Shown here piece after piece: positions 1-6,329 of a DNA stretch of 64,000 nt. Each line of letters opens with the position of its first letter. The stretch's first letter is position 1. The notes beneath the pieces were generated by a model, which ran no database searches, was not told where the DNA came from, and saw nothing but the letters and a program-made list of their open reading frames with translations. The stretch is from Nitrobacter winogradskyi Nb-255 (GTDB lineage: Bacteria; Pseudomonadota; Alphaproteobacteria; Rhizobiales; Xanthobacteraceae): assembly GCF_000012725.1 (NCBI RefSeq), contig NC_007406.1:1702001-1766000 (forward strand), written 5' to 3'. Made by a program: the position numbers and the translations under genes.

Positions 1-95
1 GTAATAAGTTCGACCGGCTGCGGCTTGAGGAGATGGGTGACGATCGGCGCGATCGCGTCGAGCTTGTCGGCGAGCGTTTTGTCGTAGCCGCTCAT
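1..95 (-). CDS. Partial phage protein, N-terminus only
   Basis: Only the first 31 codons are inside the window; the gene continues off the left edge. The ATG at 95 overlaps the TGA of the gene upstream (ATGA), so it belongs to the same minus-strand prophage operon. The visible peptide starts MSGYDKTLADKL and ends in LLKPQPVELI. That end resembles LLKPQPVDLI in the small ORF at 426-515, so the two may be duplicated segments. Function unknown. Confidence 0.5.
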   Translation of the reverse strand, partial: MSGYDKTLADKLDAIAPIVTHLLKPQPVELI

Positions 96-367
96 TCGTC
101 TACCTCGTCATAGGTCGCTTCGAAAATGTCAGGCTTACAGGGATAGATTTCACCCTCCACGCCGCGGATGATCCAGTCGTCACGCCGCGCTGCCATCATC
201 CCTTCCAGCGTGAAAATCTGCGCACTGTCGCCATCAATCCAAACTGAACCTGGGGTGCCGACATGCTTCAGGGCAGATCGAAACCACTCCGGCGCGCCGA
301 CTTCGCTCGAACGGCCGAGCCACTGAAATGCCTCGATTTCGACCGGCTTCTTGCGATACTTGCCCAT
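92..367 (-). CDS. Small phage protein, YRKKPVEIEAFQW family
   Basis: About 91 residues, function unknown. It begins GKYRKKPVEIEAFQW and ends GVEGEIYPCKPDIFEATYDE. From memory this layout, a KKPV-x-IEA-x-QW start followed by DWII-G-GE-YPCKPDIF-ATYE, is common to small accessory proteins of many temperate phages. I chose the ATG at 367 because an AGGGG ribosome binding site lies just before it; a GTG two codons earlier at 373 is possible. It overlaps the partial gene at 1-95 by ATGA. It lies in the left prophage, minus-strand operon. Confidence 0.7.
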   Translation of the reverse strand: MGKYRKKPVEIEAFQWLGRSSEVGAPEWFRSALKHVGTPGSVWIDGDSAQIFTLEGMMAARRDDWIIRGVEGEIYPCKPDIFEATYDEVDE

Positions 368-425
368 GATCACCCCTGAATGAGATCGTTGAAATCGTTG
401 AGGCCGCCATGCGCCTGCATCGACG

Positions 426-515
426 TTACCGCCACGCCGTGGGCGACAGATCGACCTGCTCGAGCGCGATAAGGTCGACCGGCTGCGGCTTGAGCAGAGC
501 GGCGGCGCGCATCAT
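426..515 (-). CDS. Very small phage ORF, possibly frameshifted
   Basis: A 29-codon frame starting at 515, overlapping the stop of the GapR-like gene by ATGA. The peptide contains ALLKPQPVDLIALEQ, close to the segment seen at the left edge. After its stop at 426, a different frame reads AVTSMQAHGGLNDFNDLIQG up to about position 374, which looks like coding sequence. The region may therefore be one small gene broken by a frameshift, or two overlapping mini-genes. Function unknown. Confidence 0.3.
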   Translation of the reverse strand: MMRAAALLKPQPVDLIALEQVDLSPTAWR

Positions 516-1132
516 GCGTCCTCGCCTTCGTCGTCGCTGTCAGGATCCTCGTCGGGCTTGCTCACCTTGCTGCGCTTCTCCGCCGCGTCGGCCTTGCGCC
601 TGACGTCGTCGCTGGTTGCAAGCTTTCCGCCCGGCACCATGGTGAGTACGGTCGCCGGCGTTTTCAGCGCGCGGCCGGTCTTTTCCTTCGGTGCAGCCGC
701 CGGCGGCACATAAACCTCGGCATAGGCCCGGCCCTCTTCGTCGCGCCACAACCGCATCGGATCACCGCCGACGCGGGCGATGATCTCGCCATTGTTCGGA
801 ATGAGTGACGACAGCACGTCGATAACCTGCTCGCGCGCCAGCACGTCGACGCCGAGCGCGCGAACCATGGACGGCAACGGCGCCTCGGGCGTCATGCCGA
901 GTTCCGCCATGTAGGTCTCGAAAATGGAATCTTCCTCGGCCACCTCGGCCGGGTCTTTGTCGCGCCGCTTGATGATGCGCCGCATCGCCTTGGTGTCGAA
1001 GCCTTCGGCCTTGGCCTCGGCGAATACAGCCTTCATGTCGTCGCCGAGATCGCGCCGATCGGCCGCGATCCGCTCGATGCGCTCAATGAAATCCTTCAGG
1101 CGCGAACGCGCCTCGGCGCGGGCCGTCGTCAT
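512..1132 (-). CDS. GapR-like (DUF2312) DNA-binding protein with long C-terminal tail
   Basis: 206 residues. Residues 1-80 match the GapR/DUF2312 pattern: AEARSRLKDFIERIERI, then MKAVFAEAKAEGFDTKAMRRIIKRRDKDPAE, then an acidic helix ending YMAELGM. GapR of Caulobacter is a small nucleoid protein that binds AT-rich and overtwisted DNA. Known GapR proteins are about 90 residues, so the remaining 120 residues, ending in a charged tail rich in Asp, Glu, Lys and Ser, are an extension. It is encoded in the prophage and overlaps its neighbours by ATGA on both sides. A role in phage DNA replication or chromosome packing is inferred only. Confidence 0.75.
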   Translation of the reverse strand: MTTARAEARSRLKDFIERIERIAADRRDLGDDMKAVFAEAKAEGFDTKAMRRIIKRRDKDPAEVAEEDSIFETYMAELGMTPEAPLPSMVRALGVDVLAREQVIDVLSSLIPNNGEIIARVGGDPMRLWRDEEGRAYAEVYVPPAAAPKEKTGRALKTPATVLTMVPGGKLATSDDVRRKADAAEKRSKVSKPDEDPDSDDEGEDA

Positions 1133-1752
1133 CGGACGCCCCTTTTCAATCTCTGCAGATCAGCATCGTGCGCCGAGTCGGGCATGGCGGATGACGCCAC
1201 GTCCGACTCGGCTACCATCGGGGTTGCAACACCAACCGATGAAGGAGATTCGCGATGAGCGACGACGAACGAAAGTGGCCCTACGGACTCGCGACCGATC
1301 ACATCGATCGCCTGCATGACCTTGATCTGCATCCGCCCGAGGTCTTCAGCGATGCCGCGCAGATATTCGAGAGCGGCGGCATACTGCGCTTTGTCTTTCG
1401 CGCTAGCCGTCCCGAACTCGGTGACCCCTATAGCGACCCGACCGTTCCGGTCGCCCGGGTTGCTATCAGCCGGCGCTATTTCACCGCCGCGCTGCAGGAT
1501 GCGCTCGCCAAGCTGCCGCCCGGTTGACGGCAGCAACTTCCAGCGCTTCTCTTCCAGATATTTCCAACCGGCGGGCACGTATCTGCGGCGAAGCCGCTCC
1601 AGCTCGGCCAGGAAGGGTGCGACGCCGGCAAGCGCCGCCTCTCGATCGGAATCGGATAATCGCGATGCGGCCTGCGTAACCCGGTCCCGTTCGTCGAACG
1701 ACGCGGTCGGCCAGGAGGCGTTGAACGAACTCAGAAAGGACTGAATGTTCAT
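1129..1752 (-). CDS. Phage hypothetical protein
   Basis: 207 residues, no family recognised. The protein is mostly helical, with two charged helical stretches around residues 20-60 and 115-150. Its start at 1750-1752 touches the stop of the upstream gene (TGATG) and its stop overlaps the GapR-like start, which supports a translated place in the minus-strand prophage operon. The last 50 residues are low in obvious structure. A plus-strand frame at 1255-1527 with a good ribosome binding site lies fully inside it, so one of the two could be spurious; I favour this one on operon context. Confidence 0.55.
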   Translation of the reverse strand: MNIQSFLSSFNASWPTASFDERDRVTQAASRLSDSDREAALAGVAPFLAELERLRRRYVPAGWKYLEEKRWKLLPSTGRQLGERILQRGGEIAPADSNPGDRNGRVAIGVTEFGTASAKDKAQYAAALEYLRGIAEDLGRMQIKVMQAIDVIGRESVGPLSFVVAHRESPSSVGVATPMVAESDVASSAMPDSAHDADLQRLKRGVR

Positions 1753-2144
1753 CAGACATCCTCCAGGGCTTGCGCTTTTTCCCGGCGAAGCTCGGCCTCG
1801 CGCTCATGAATGGTGAGAAGCCGCCGCGCCCTGCGGTCGCGCGCGATCCACTCGGCTTCAGCGCCGGCGGTGATCGCATCGAGAACGATGCCGCCAATCG
1901 GGCTGCGGAGCAGCGAGGCCAGCGCCTCGCCGTTCGGCGATTGCCGTCCGGCGAGCCACAATTCACAGACGCGCTGCGGCCGATGCGCGTAATCCGCCAG
2001 CGTTTGCGCTAGCTTGTCGGGATGTTCACGGCGAAGCGCGTCGACCACCCGCGAAAACCACCGATCGATTGATCGGTATTTACCGATCGAATGATCGGCG
2101 CCGGTTTTTGACAGTTTTGCGCCGGTCGGGCTCGGTCGGGTCAT
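1752..2144 (-). CDS. Phage hypothetical protein, first gene of leftward operon
   Basis: 130 residues, function unknown. The centre (CELWLAGRQSPNGEALASLLRSPIGGIVLDAI, about residues 58-90) reads like a compact helical domain, and the C-terminus is a highly charged helix. A role as a DNA-binding or regulatory protein is conceivable but not shown. Its 5' coding region holds two near-identical 17-bp palindromes at 2060-2098. The stop overlaps the start of the next gene downstream. Confidence 0.55.
   Translation of the reverse strand: MTRPSPTGAKLSKTGADHSIGKYRSIDRWFSRVVDALRREHPDKLAQTLADYAHRPQRVCELWLAGRQSPNGEALASLLRSPIGGIVLDAITAGAEAEWIARDRRARRLLTIHEREAELRREKAQALEDV
2060..2098. repeat. Two 17-bp palindromes, 22-bp period
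   Basis: ACCGATCGATTGATCGG at 2060-2076 and ACCGATCGAATGATCGG at 2082-2098 differ at one base and are separated by 5 bp. Each copy is itself an inverted repeat, CCGATC-N4-GATCGG. They lie inside the start of the 1752-2144 gene. A 22-bp period places both on the same face of the helix, as expected for a protein binding site, but the sequence alone does not prove it. Confidence 0.6.
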
Positions 2145-2242
2145 GATTGAACCCCGCCGACTTTTACCCTTCGCTCAGACCCGATCTGTGAGATTTCCCG
2201 CAGGCCTAAGGCCGCTGAGGAAACGCCAGAAGGGGAACAATC

Positions 2243-2515
2243 TTGAAAAACGAAGTGTTGCAGGGGCTGATCGACCCCGATCGCGTACCCGACCTTTTTG
2301 CCGAAGGGTTTGCGTCGATAGAGAAAGCTGGGAACGCCTGCGTCAGATTCACGCTGTATGCGAGGCGAAACTACGGAACCGAGATCGAACACATCGTGAT
2401 CGGTCGCGTCGTCATTCCGAAGGAGATTTTGCCCACCGCGTATCGCCAGACCAGAGCAGTACTCGAGGGCGGCCCCTTTCTGAGCGCGGTACCGATTGCG
2501 AGTTTCTTGACGTAG
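2243..2515 (+). CDS. Hypothetical prophage protein
   Basis: 90 residues from a TTG start, preceded by an AGAAGGGG ribosome binding site. No family recognised. The composition is globular (for example EIEHIVIGRVVIPKEILP) and there is no membrane segment. It ends just before, and points toward, the minus-strand repressor gene at 2524-2730. A minus-strand frame covers the same bases but has no supporting signal. Confidence 0.5.
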   Translation: MKNEVLQGLIDPDRVPDLFAEGFASIEKAGNACVRFTLYARRNYGTEIEHIVIGRVVIPKEILPTAYRQTRAVLEGGPFLSAVPIASFLT

Positions 2516-2523
2516 CAGCATCA

Positions 2524-2730
2524 TCACGCCGCCCTGAAAAAGTCGTTCGGCGTCAGCTGACCATCGCTGGCCGCAACCAACCGGCCGATCAACGAGGACC
2601 CCGGAGGCTCGCCGCTCTCGATACGCGAAAGCCACGACTTCGTGGTGCCCACACGAGAGGCGAGTTCCTCCAAGGTCATCCCTTGGGCTTTCCGGTACGC
2701 TTTGAGGGGGTGGACAGCCGAATCGCTCAT
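2524..2730 (-). CDS. XRE-family phage regulator (Cro/CI-like)
   Basis: 68 residues forming a single helix-turn-helix domain: MTLEELASRVGTTKSWLSRIESGE (residues 18-41) is the standard XRE pattern. It is transcribed away from a second HTH regulator at 2823-3197. A 12-bp-arm palindrome (2734-2762) starts three bases upstream of its ATG, so its own promoter is probably controlled by this site. The divergent pair forms the lysis/lysogeny switch of the left prophage. Which protein acts as CI and which as Cro cannot be decided from sequence. Confidence 0.85.
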   Translation of the reverse strand: MSDSAVHPLKAYRKAQGMTLEELASRVGTTKSWLSRIESGEPPGSSLIGRLVAASDGQLTPNDFFRAA

Positions 2731-2733
2731 GCT

Positions 2734-2762
2734 CGGAAAGTTACGTTATTCGTAACTTTCCG
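2734..2762. promoter_or_regulatory. Operator 1 of prophage switch
   Basis: Perfect inverted repeat CGGAAAGTTACG-TTATT-CGTAACTTTCCG, directly upstream of the minus-strand repressor start. The core GTTACG-N5-CGTAAC recurs three more times up to 3249. Confidence 0.8.
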
Positions 2763-2797
2763 CAACAGACAGTTTCGCCATCCGGGAACGACAGAGC

Positions 2798-2814
2798 GTT
2801 ACGCTTAACGTAAC
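2798..2814. promoter_or_regulatory. Operator 2 of prophage switch
   Basis: GTTACG-CTTAA-CGTAAC, the same core and spacing as operator 1, eight bases upstream of the plus-strand regulator ATG at 2823. A repressor bound here would cover the start region of that gene. Confidence 0.75.
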
Positions 2815-2822
2815 CTGCTGAC

Positions 2823-3197
2823 ATGTCGAAGGAAAAGCAAAAATCCACAGGCCGACGCAAGCCGAAATACAAAACGTATTTCCTTGCGTGGCGACTCGCC
2901 CGGCGCCTTACGCAGCAGGGGCTCGCCGATCTGCTCGGAACCAATAAGACTCGCGTAACTATGAAAGAGCGGGACCTTGAGGGCTGGGACCAAGATTACC
3001 TAGACGCCTTGTCCAGGGCGCTTTCCGTAGACACGTGGTCCCTGCTCTACCGAGACCCCGACGCCGACAACTCCGACGAGGCAAAAGGATTTCGCGTCTA
3101 CGACGAATTGAGTCCTGAAGCGAAAACCAAAGCACTCGACTACATGCGCGACCTCAAGTTGGCCGACAAAGCCCGTCGCGGATCTGGCCAAAACTGA
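2823..3197 (+). CDS. HTH phage repressor
   Basis: 124 residues. Residues 22-60 (FLAWRLARRLTQQGLADLLGTNKTRVTMKERDLEGWDQDYLDALSRAL) form an XRE-type helix-turn-helix. The part after it (residues 75-124) is an acidic then basic helical tail that could mediate oligomerisation. There is no Ala-Gly cleavage site with Ser/Lys dyad as in LexA/lambda CI, so self-cleavage upon SOS is not expected. It is divergent from the 68-residue regulator, with operators at both starts. The likely role is repression of the early operon. Confidence 0.8.
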   Translation: MSKEKQKSTGRRKPKYKTYFLAWRLARRLTQQGLADLLGTNKTRVTMKERDLEGWDQDYLDALSRALSVDTWSLLYRDPDADNSDEAKGFRVYDELSPEAKTKALDYMRDLKLADKARRGSGQN

Positions 3198-3198
3198 A

Positions 3199-3215
3199 GT
3201 TACGAGTATCGTACT
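3199..3215. promoter_or_regulatory. Operator 3 (imperfect)
   Basis: GTTACG-AGTAT-CGTACT. The left half-site is perfect and the right half has two mismatches to CGTAAC. Lies just after the repressor stop and upstream of the early operon. Confidence 0.55.
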
Positions 3216-3232
3216 TTTCTCATTGCTGAAAA

Positions 3233-3249
3233 GTTTCGCATGGCGTAAC
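3233..3249. promoter_or_regulatory. Operator 4
   Basis: GTTTCG-CATGG-CGTAAC, one mismatch to the GTTACG-N5-CGTAAC core, 34 bp from operator 3. It precedes the early operon start at 3281. Two sites before the early promoter resemble the paired-operator arrangement of lambdoid switches. Confidence 0.6.
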
Positions 3250-3252
3250 ATT

Positions 3253-3273
3253 CTCCCGACACCAAATCGGGAG
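3253..3273 (+). promoter_or_regulatory. RNA hairpin over the ribosome binding site of the first early gene
   Basis: CTCCCGA and TCGGGAG form a 7-bp stem with a 7-base loop. The GGAG of the right arm is the ribosome binding site for the ATG at 3281, so the site is paired when the hairpin forms. Confidence 0.45.
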
Positions 3274-3280
3274 ACGCGCC

Positions 3281-3526
3281 ATGGCGCCCAGCGATACCGC
3301 CCAAAGCAACGTCATAACCCTGCCCCGCCTGGAGGCCGGCGATCTCATTGACCGCATGGCCGCCGATCTCATCCACTTCGAGGCGACCGGCACCGAGGGT
3401 GACGCCATTCGCTCGCTGATGGCCACCCGCCGCTACGGCTACGGCGAGATCGCCACGCTCATCGACGACGCCCTGGCCGCCGCCCGGCAGGAAATCGTGG
3501 CCGCCGAAATGGCGAGGGCGTCATGA
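3281..3526 (+). CDS. First gene of phage early operon, unknown
   Basis: 81 residues, no family recognised. Acidic and helical (DRMAADLIHFEATGTEGDAIRSLMATRRYGYGEIATLIDDALAAARQEIVAAEMA), with a YGYGEI segment typical of small phage HTH-like proteins but no clear motif. It begins the rightward chain of overlapping genes 3281-5560 and is preceded by operators 3 and 4. The stop overlaps the next ATG (ATGA). Confidence 0.6.
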   Translation: MAPSDTAQSNVITLPRLEAGDLIDRMAADLIHFEATGTEGDAIRSLMATRRYGYGEIATLIDDALAAARQEIVAAEMARAS

Positions 3527-3615
3527 GCAGGATCGCCACCAACATTCTGCTCTGGCTTTACGTCGGAGTGTTACTCGCCGGCACCATCGTGGACACATGG
3601 CAGGTGCCCCGATGA
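3523..3615 (+). CDS. 30-residue single-pass membrane protein
   Basis: Too short for most gene finders. The peptide begins MSRIATNILLWLYVGVLL and ends DTWQVPR: one hydrophobic helix of about 18 residues, with Arg near the N-terminus and Asp after the helix. It overlaps the upstream stop by ATGA and the downstream start by ATGA, so ribosomes can pass straight through; this is the main reason to accept it. Function unknown; small phage membrane proteins act in superinfection exclusion, lysis control or host signalling, but nothing here chooses among these. Confidence 0.6.
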   Translation: MSRIATNILLWLYVGVLLAGTIVDTWQVPR

Positions 3616-3842
3616 GAAACCGCCCCTCGCCTGCTTTTATCGCGAAAGTGCTCGACGCCCTGCCCGCCGACGGCGCGCCGATCTCATCGCGCGGCGTCTT
3701 TCTCGCGATCGGCGAAATCTCAACGCCGGCCTACGTCCGCATCGTGCTGCGCCAGCTCGCGATCGGCGGCCGGATCATCGCGACCGGCCCCAGCGGCCAG
3801 CGCGTCTATCGACGGCTGCCGGCGCAACAGGAGGTCGCATGA
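3612..3842 (+). CDS. Small phage protein, winged-helix-like
   Basis: 76 residues from the ATG at 3612, which overlaps the preceding TGA; an in-frame ATG at 3597 would add five residues but breaks the overlap pattern. The sequence FIAKVLDALPADGAPISSRGVFLAIGEISTPAYVRIVLRQLAIGGRIIATGPSGQRVYRR reads as helix, helix, recognition helix and beta wing, so a DNA-binding role is plausible. No named family. Part of the early operon. Confidence 0.55.
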   Translation: MRNRPSPAFIAKVLDALPADGAPISSRGVFLAIGEISTPAYVRIVLRQLAIGGRIIATGPSGQRVYRRLPAQQEVA

Positions 3843-4108
3843 AGCGGAGAAAAACAGGCCGCCTCGCGATGCGGTGCGAGGGCAAATTCTGGAACGCCTA
3901 TTATGCGCTTCCCGACACGATGGAAGACGCGATCCTGCTCGGCTCGATCCACATACGCCTCGTCGCCGACGTGACACGCAAGAACCTGTTTATGGCGCTG
4001 ATGCAGGAGGCGGTGTCCGACATGCTGACGGACATCACCGGCACGCGGCCGACATGGCCTGACGAACCCCACGCGGCTCCACCGCACGAACGCGCGGGGC
4101 ATTCATGA
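3839..4108 (+). CDS. Hypothetical phage protein
   Basis: 89 residues, ATGA overlap on both ends. No family recognised. The middle (DAILLGSIHIRLVADVTRKNLFMALMQEAVSDML) is amphipathic helix, the N-terminus is basic (MKRRKTGR) and the C-terminus is Pro/His-rich. Confidence 0.5.
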   Translation: MKRRKTGRLAMRCEGKFWNAYYALPDTMEDAILLGSIHIRLVADVTRKNLFMALMQEAVSDMLTDITGTRPTWPDEPHAAPPHERAGHS

Positions 4109-4308
4109 ACTCGAAACCGCAACGATATTTTGCGCGATCCGCGTCCGATCGCACAGACGAATGGCCCTACTGGTTCGTCGCCGATCGAGGGAAGTCCGGA
4201 CTGAACGTGACCGGAGAGCTCGTGCCGCAATTGCACGGATACCTTCCGTTTCTGTTGCGCGCGGATGCCGAGTACGTAGCAGAAAAGGCTAACCGCAACC
4301 ATGGCTGA
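4105..4308 (+). CDS. Hypothetical phage protein
   Basis: 67 residues; start overlaps the previous stop and its end overlaps the ATG of the DUF5131 gene at 4301. Contains EWPYWFVADRGKSGLNVTGELVPQLHGYLPFLLRADAEYVAEKAN. No known family. Its fixed place directly before DUF5131 suggests cotranslation with it. Confidence 0.5.
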   Translation: MNSKPQRYFARSASDRTDEWPYWFVADRGKSGLNVTGELVPQLHGYLPFLLRADAEYVAEKANRNHG

Positions 4309-5560
4309 GCACAGCACCATCGAATGGACCGATGCGACGTGGCAACCGATCACCGGATGCAGCGTCGTCTCGCCGGGCTGCACCAACTGTTACGCGATGC
4401 GGCTTGCAGGCACGCGCCTGAAGCATCACCCGTCCCGCGCGAACCTCACCACCATGACCAAAGGCGGTCCGGTGTGGAACGGCGCGGTGCGGCTCAACCC
4501 TGAATGGCTGACGCAACCGCTCGGCTGGAAGAGACCGCGGCGCATCTTCGTCTGCGCGCACGGCGACCTATTCCACGAATCGGTGCCCGACGAATGGATC
4601 GACCAGATCTTCGCCGTGATGGCGCTGACGCCGCAGCACACTTATCAGGTGCTGACGAAGCGCAGCGCGCGGATGCGGGACTACATCTGCACGCGTGCGG
4701 GCGACTGGCAGGTCGTGCTGCCCGATGCATGTGCTCCTGGCACACTACCGATTACAAAGAACGACGTAGCGCGCGCGCTCGGACGCCTCCCGAAGTTCAG
4801 TTACGACCCGCCGACGCCCACATGGCCGCTTGCGAACGTCTGGCTCGGCGTCTCCACCGAGCGGCAGAAGGAAGCCGACGAACGGATTCCGGACCTGCTG
4901 GCTACGCCGGCGGCGGTGCACTTCATCAGCGCCGAGCCGCTGCTAGGGCCGATAGATCTAACGGCAATCAAAGCCACGCACGTTCCGGGCACGCCAGACG
5001 ATAGCGATATGGGCTGGACCTTCAACTCTCTGGCTACGGGCGACTATTACAGCTTCAAGGATGATCGAGGATATAACGAGGGCGGTGATGGCCCGCACCG
5101 CGAACACGCGCTTGATTGGGTCATCGTCGGCGGCGAATCCGGCCCCGACGCCCGGCCGATGCATCCGGATTGGGCGCGGTCCATCCGCGATCAGTGCGCC
5201 GCGGCCGGCGTGCCGTTCTTCTTCAAGCAGTGGGGAAGCTGGTACCCTATCGTCGATCGCGACAAGGAGGATCCGGACTGGCGTGCTGATTATGGCCGGG
5301 CTAGCCGCTCGCCCGAGAAATTTCGCATCCTCAACTTGGCCGGCGGCTGCGGCTTCCATGGCGATAGCGTGCATCTGATGCAACGCTACAGCAAATCCGC
5401 AACTGGCCGGCTGCTCGACGGCGTCACCTATGACGCCATGCCAAAGGCAGTAGCCGAGCAGCTAATCGCCCGTCAGCGGCCGAGCATCCAAAATGCCGGC
5501 GACGCGCTCGACGAGCAGACTCGCGGCGCTCCCATTTCGGTGAGGGGCGCGCCGCGATGA
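4301..5560 (+). CDS. DUF5131 / phage Gp37-Gp68 family protein
   Basis: 419 residues. The N-terminus TIEWTDATWQPITGCSVVSPGCTNCYAMRLAG (residues 6-37) carries the family hallmark, with three cysteines in GC-x6-GC-x2-C. The middle HTYQVLTKRSARMRDY and the later DWVIVGGESGPDARPMHPDWARSIRDQCAAAGVPFFFKQWG are also typical. The family is widespread in phages and mobile elements; the cysteines and fold hints resemble radical-SAM or iron-sulfur enzymes, but its reaction is not established to my knowledge. It is the last large gene of the early operon. Confidence 0.85.
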   Translation: MAEHSTIEWTDATWQPITGCSVVSPGCTNCYAMRLAGTRLKHHPSRANLTTMTKGGPVWNGAVRLNPEWLTQPLGWKRPRRIFVCAHGDLFHESVPDEWIDQIFAVMALTPQHTYQVLTKRSARMRDYICTRAGDWQVVLPDACAPGTLPITKNDVARALGRLPKFSYDPPTPTWPLANVWLGVSTERQKEADERIPDLLATPAAVHFISAEPLLGPIDLTAIKATHVPGTPDDSDMGWTFNSLATGDYYSFKDDRGYNEGGDGPHREHALDWVIVGGESGPDARPMHPDWARSIRDQCAAAGVPFFFKQWGSWYPIVDRDKEDPDWRADYGRASRSPEKFRILNLAGGCGFHGDSVHLMQRYSKSATGRLLDGVTYDAMPKAVAEQLIARQRPSIQNAGDALDEQTRGAPISVRGAPR

Positions 5561-5562
5561 CC

Positions 5563-5736
5563 TTAGTTTACGATGCCAGCCCTGAGCTGTCGCGCTTCCG
5601 AGAGCCAGCACCGAACAATGGCGAGCCATTCGTTAGCGCTTTCCCATTCGTTAGCGCTTCCGCATACCCGCACGTGGCGCATCGCAACACGCTCCATGCC
5701 CTCAAGCTTAGCAACATCGTCGTCTTCAATCAACAT
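5563..5736 (-). CDS. 57-residue hypothetical protein with duplicated SANEW segment
   Basis: A short minus-strand frame, convergent with DUF5131. It has a clear AAGGAAG ribosome binding site upstream of the ATG at 5736. The product begins MLIEDDDVAKLEGMERVAMRH and contains SANEWE-SANEWL, which at DNA level is an 18-bp tandem duplication (about 5629-5664). Acidic N-terminus, helical remainder, no known family. A plus-strand frame over the same bases has a poorer protein-like composition. Confidence 0.45.
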   Translation of the reverse strand: MLIEDDDVAKLEGMERVAMRHVRVCGSANEWESANEWLAIVRCWLSEARQLRAGIVN

Positions 5737-5909
5737 TTGAAACTTCCTTTTGGTTCTAAAATACCTTGGCGTCCGGCCCGACTAACGACGGGCTGCTCGC
5801 TCAATCCATTCCCAAATAGCGGCATAACTGTGTCGGTTACAGACCGGTCGGAAGTGTTCGAGCAGCCAACCGGGCCTCAGCGGCCTGACGCCATGCCAGA
5901 GACCGCGCG

Positions 5910-6329
5910 GTGACGCCGGCCCCCGCCCTACCCGACGCCCTGCAGGCCGCGTTCATGCGCTCGGCGACCCTCGGGATGCCGGAGCTGGCCCGCCTCATCC
6001 CCATGGACGTGAAGACGCTGAGAAGGCATCGTGAGGCCGGCCACCTGAGGGGCCGGATCAAGGGCTTTGGCCGGAAGCATCCGCGCTGGGTCTTCACCGC
6101 CGCCGACGTCGCAGGATTCTTCCTGACGCTGCACGAGATTGCCGAATGTCCGTCTATCCCATCAAGGGCTCCCGATACTGGCAGTTCGACTTTCAAATCT
6201 CAGGTTATCGCTTTTCCGGATCAACAAAAAAGACGTGTGAACGTGACGCGAAGGCCGTCGAGACCGCGGAGAAAGCCAAAGCCCGCGAGCTGGTCAAATC
6301 CATCACCGTCGCCGCGGGCGAACCCATAA
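5910..6329 (+). CDS. Excisionase-like HTH protein
   Basis: 139 residues from a GTG start. Residues 24-70 (PELARLIPMDVKTLRRHREAGHLRGRIKGFGRKHPRWVFTAADVAGFF) show a MerR/excisionase-type winged helix-turn-helix: a target-selection helix, then a basic stretch and W-x-F-T-x-x-DV. It lies directly upstream of the integrase, the usual place for an excisionase. Its frame runs 184 bases into the integrase gene, so the C-terminal 60 residues (Arg/Pro/Ser-rich) may not be functional. Likely directs integrase toward excision. Confidence 0.65.
   Translation: MTPAPALPDALQAAFMRSATLGMPELARLIPMDVKTLRRHREAGHLRGRIKGFGRKHPRWVFTAADVAGFFLTLHEIAECPSIPSRAPDTGSSTFKSQVIAFPDQQKRRVNVTRRPSRPRRKPKPASWSNPSPSPRANP

Noticed and set aside
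5557-5913. 118-codon plus-strand frame after DUF5131
   Set aside because: Has an ATGA overlap, but beyond about residue 20 the composition is not protein-like, and a minus-strand gene with a strong ribosome binding site occupies 5563-5736.
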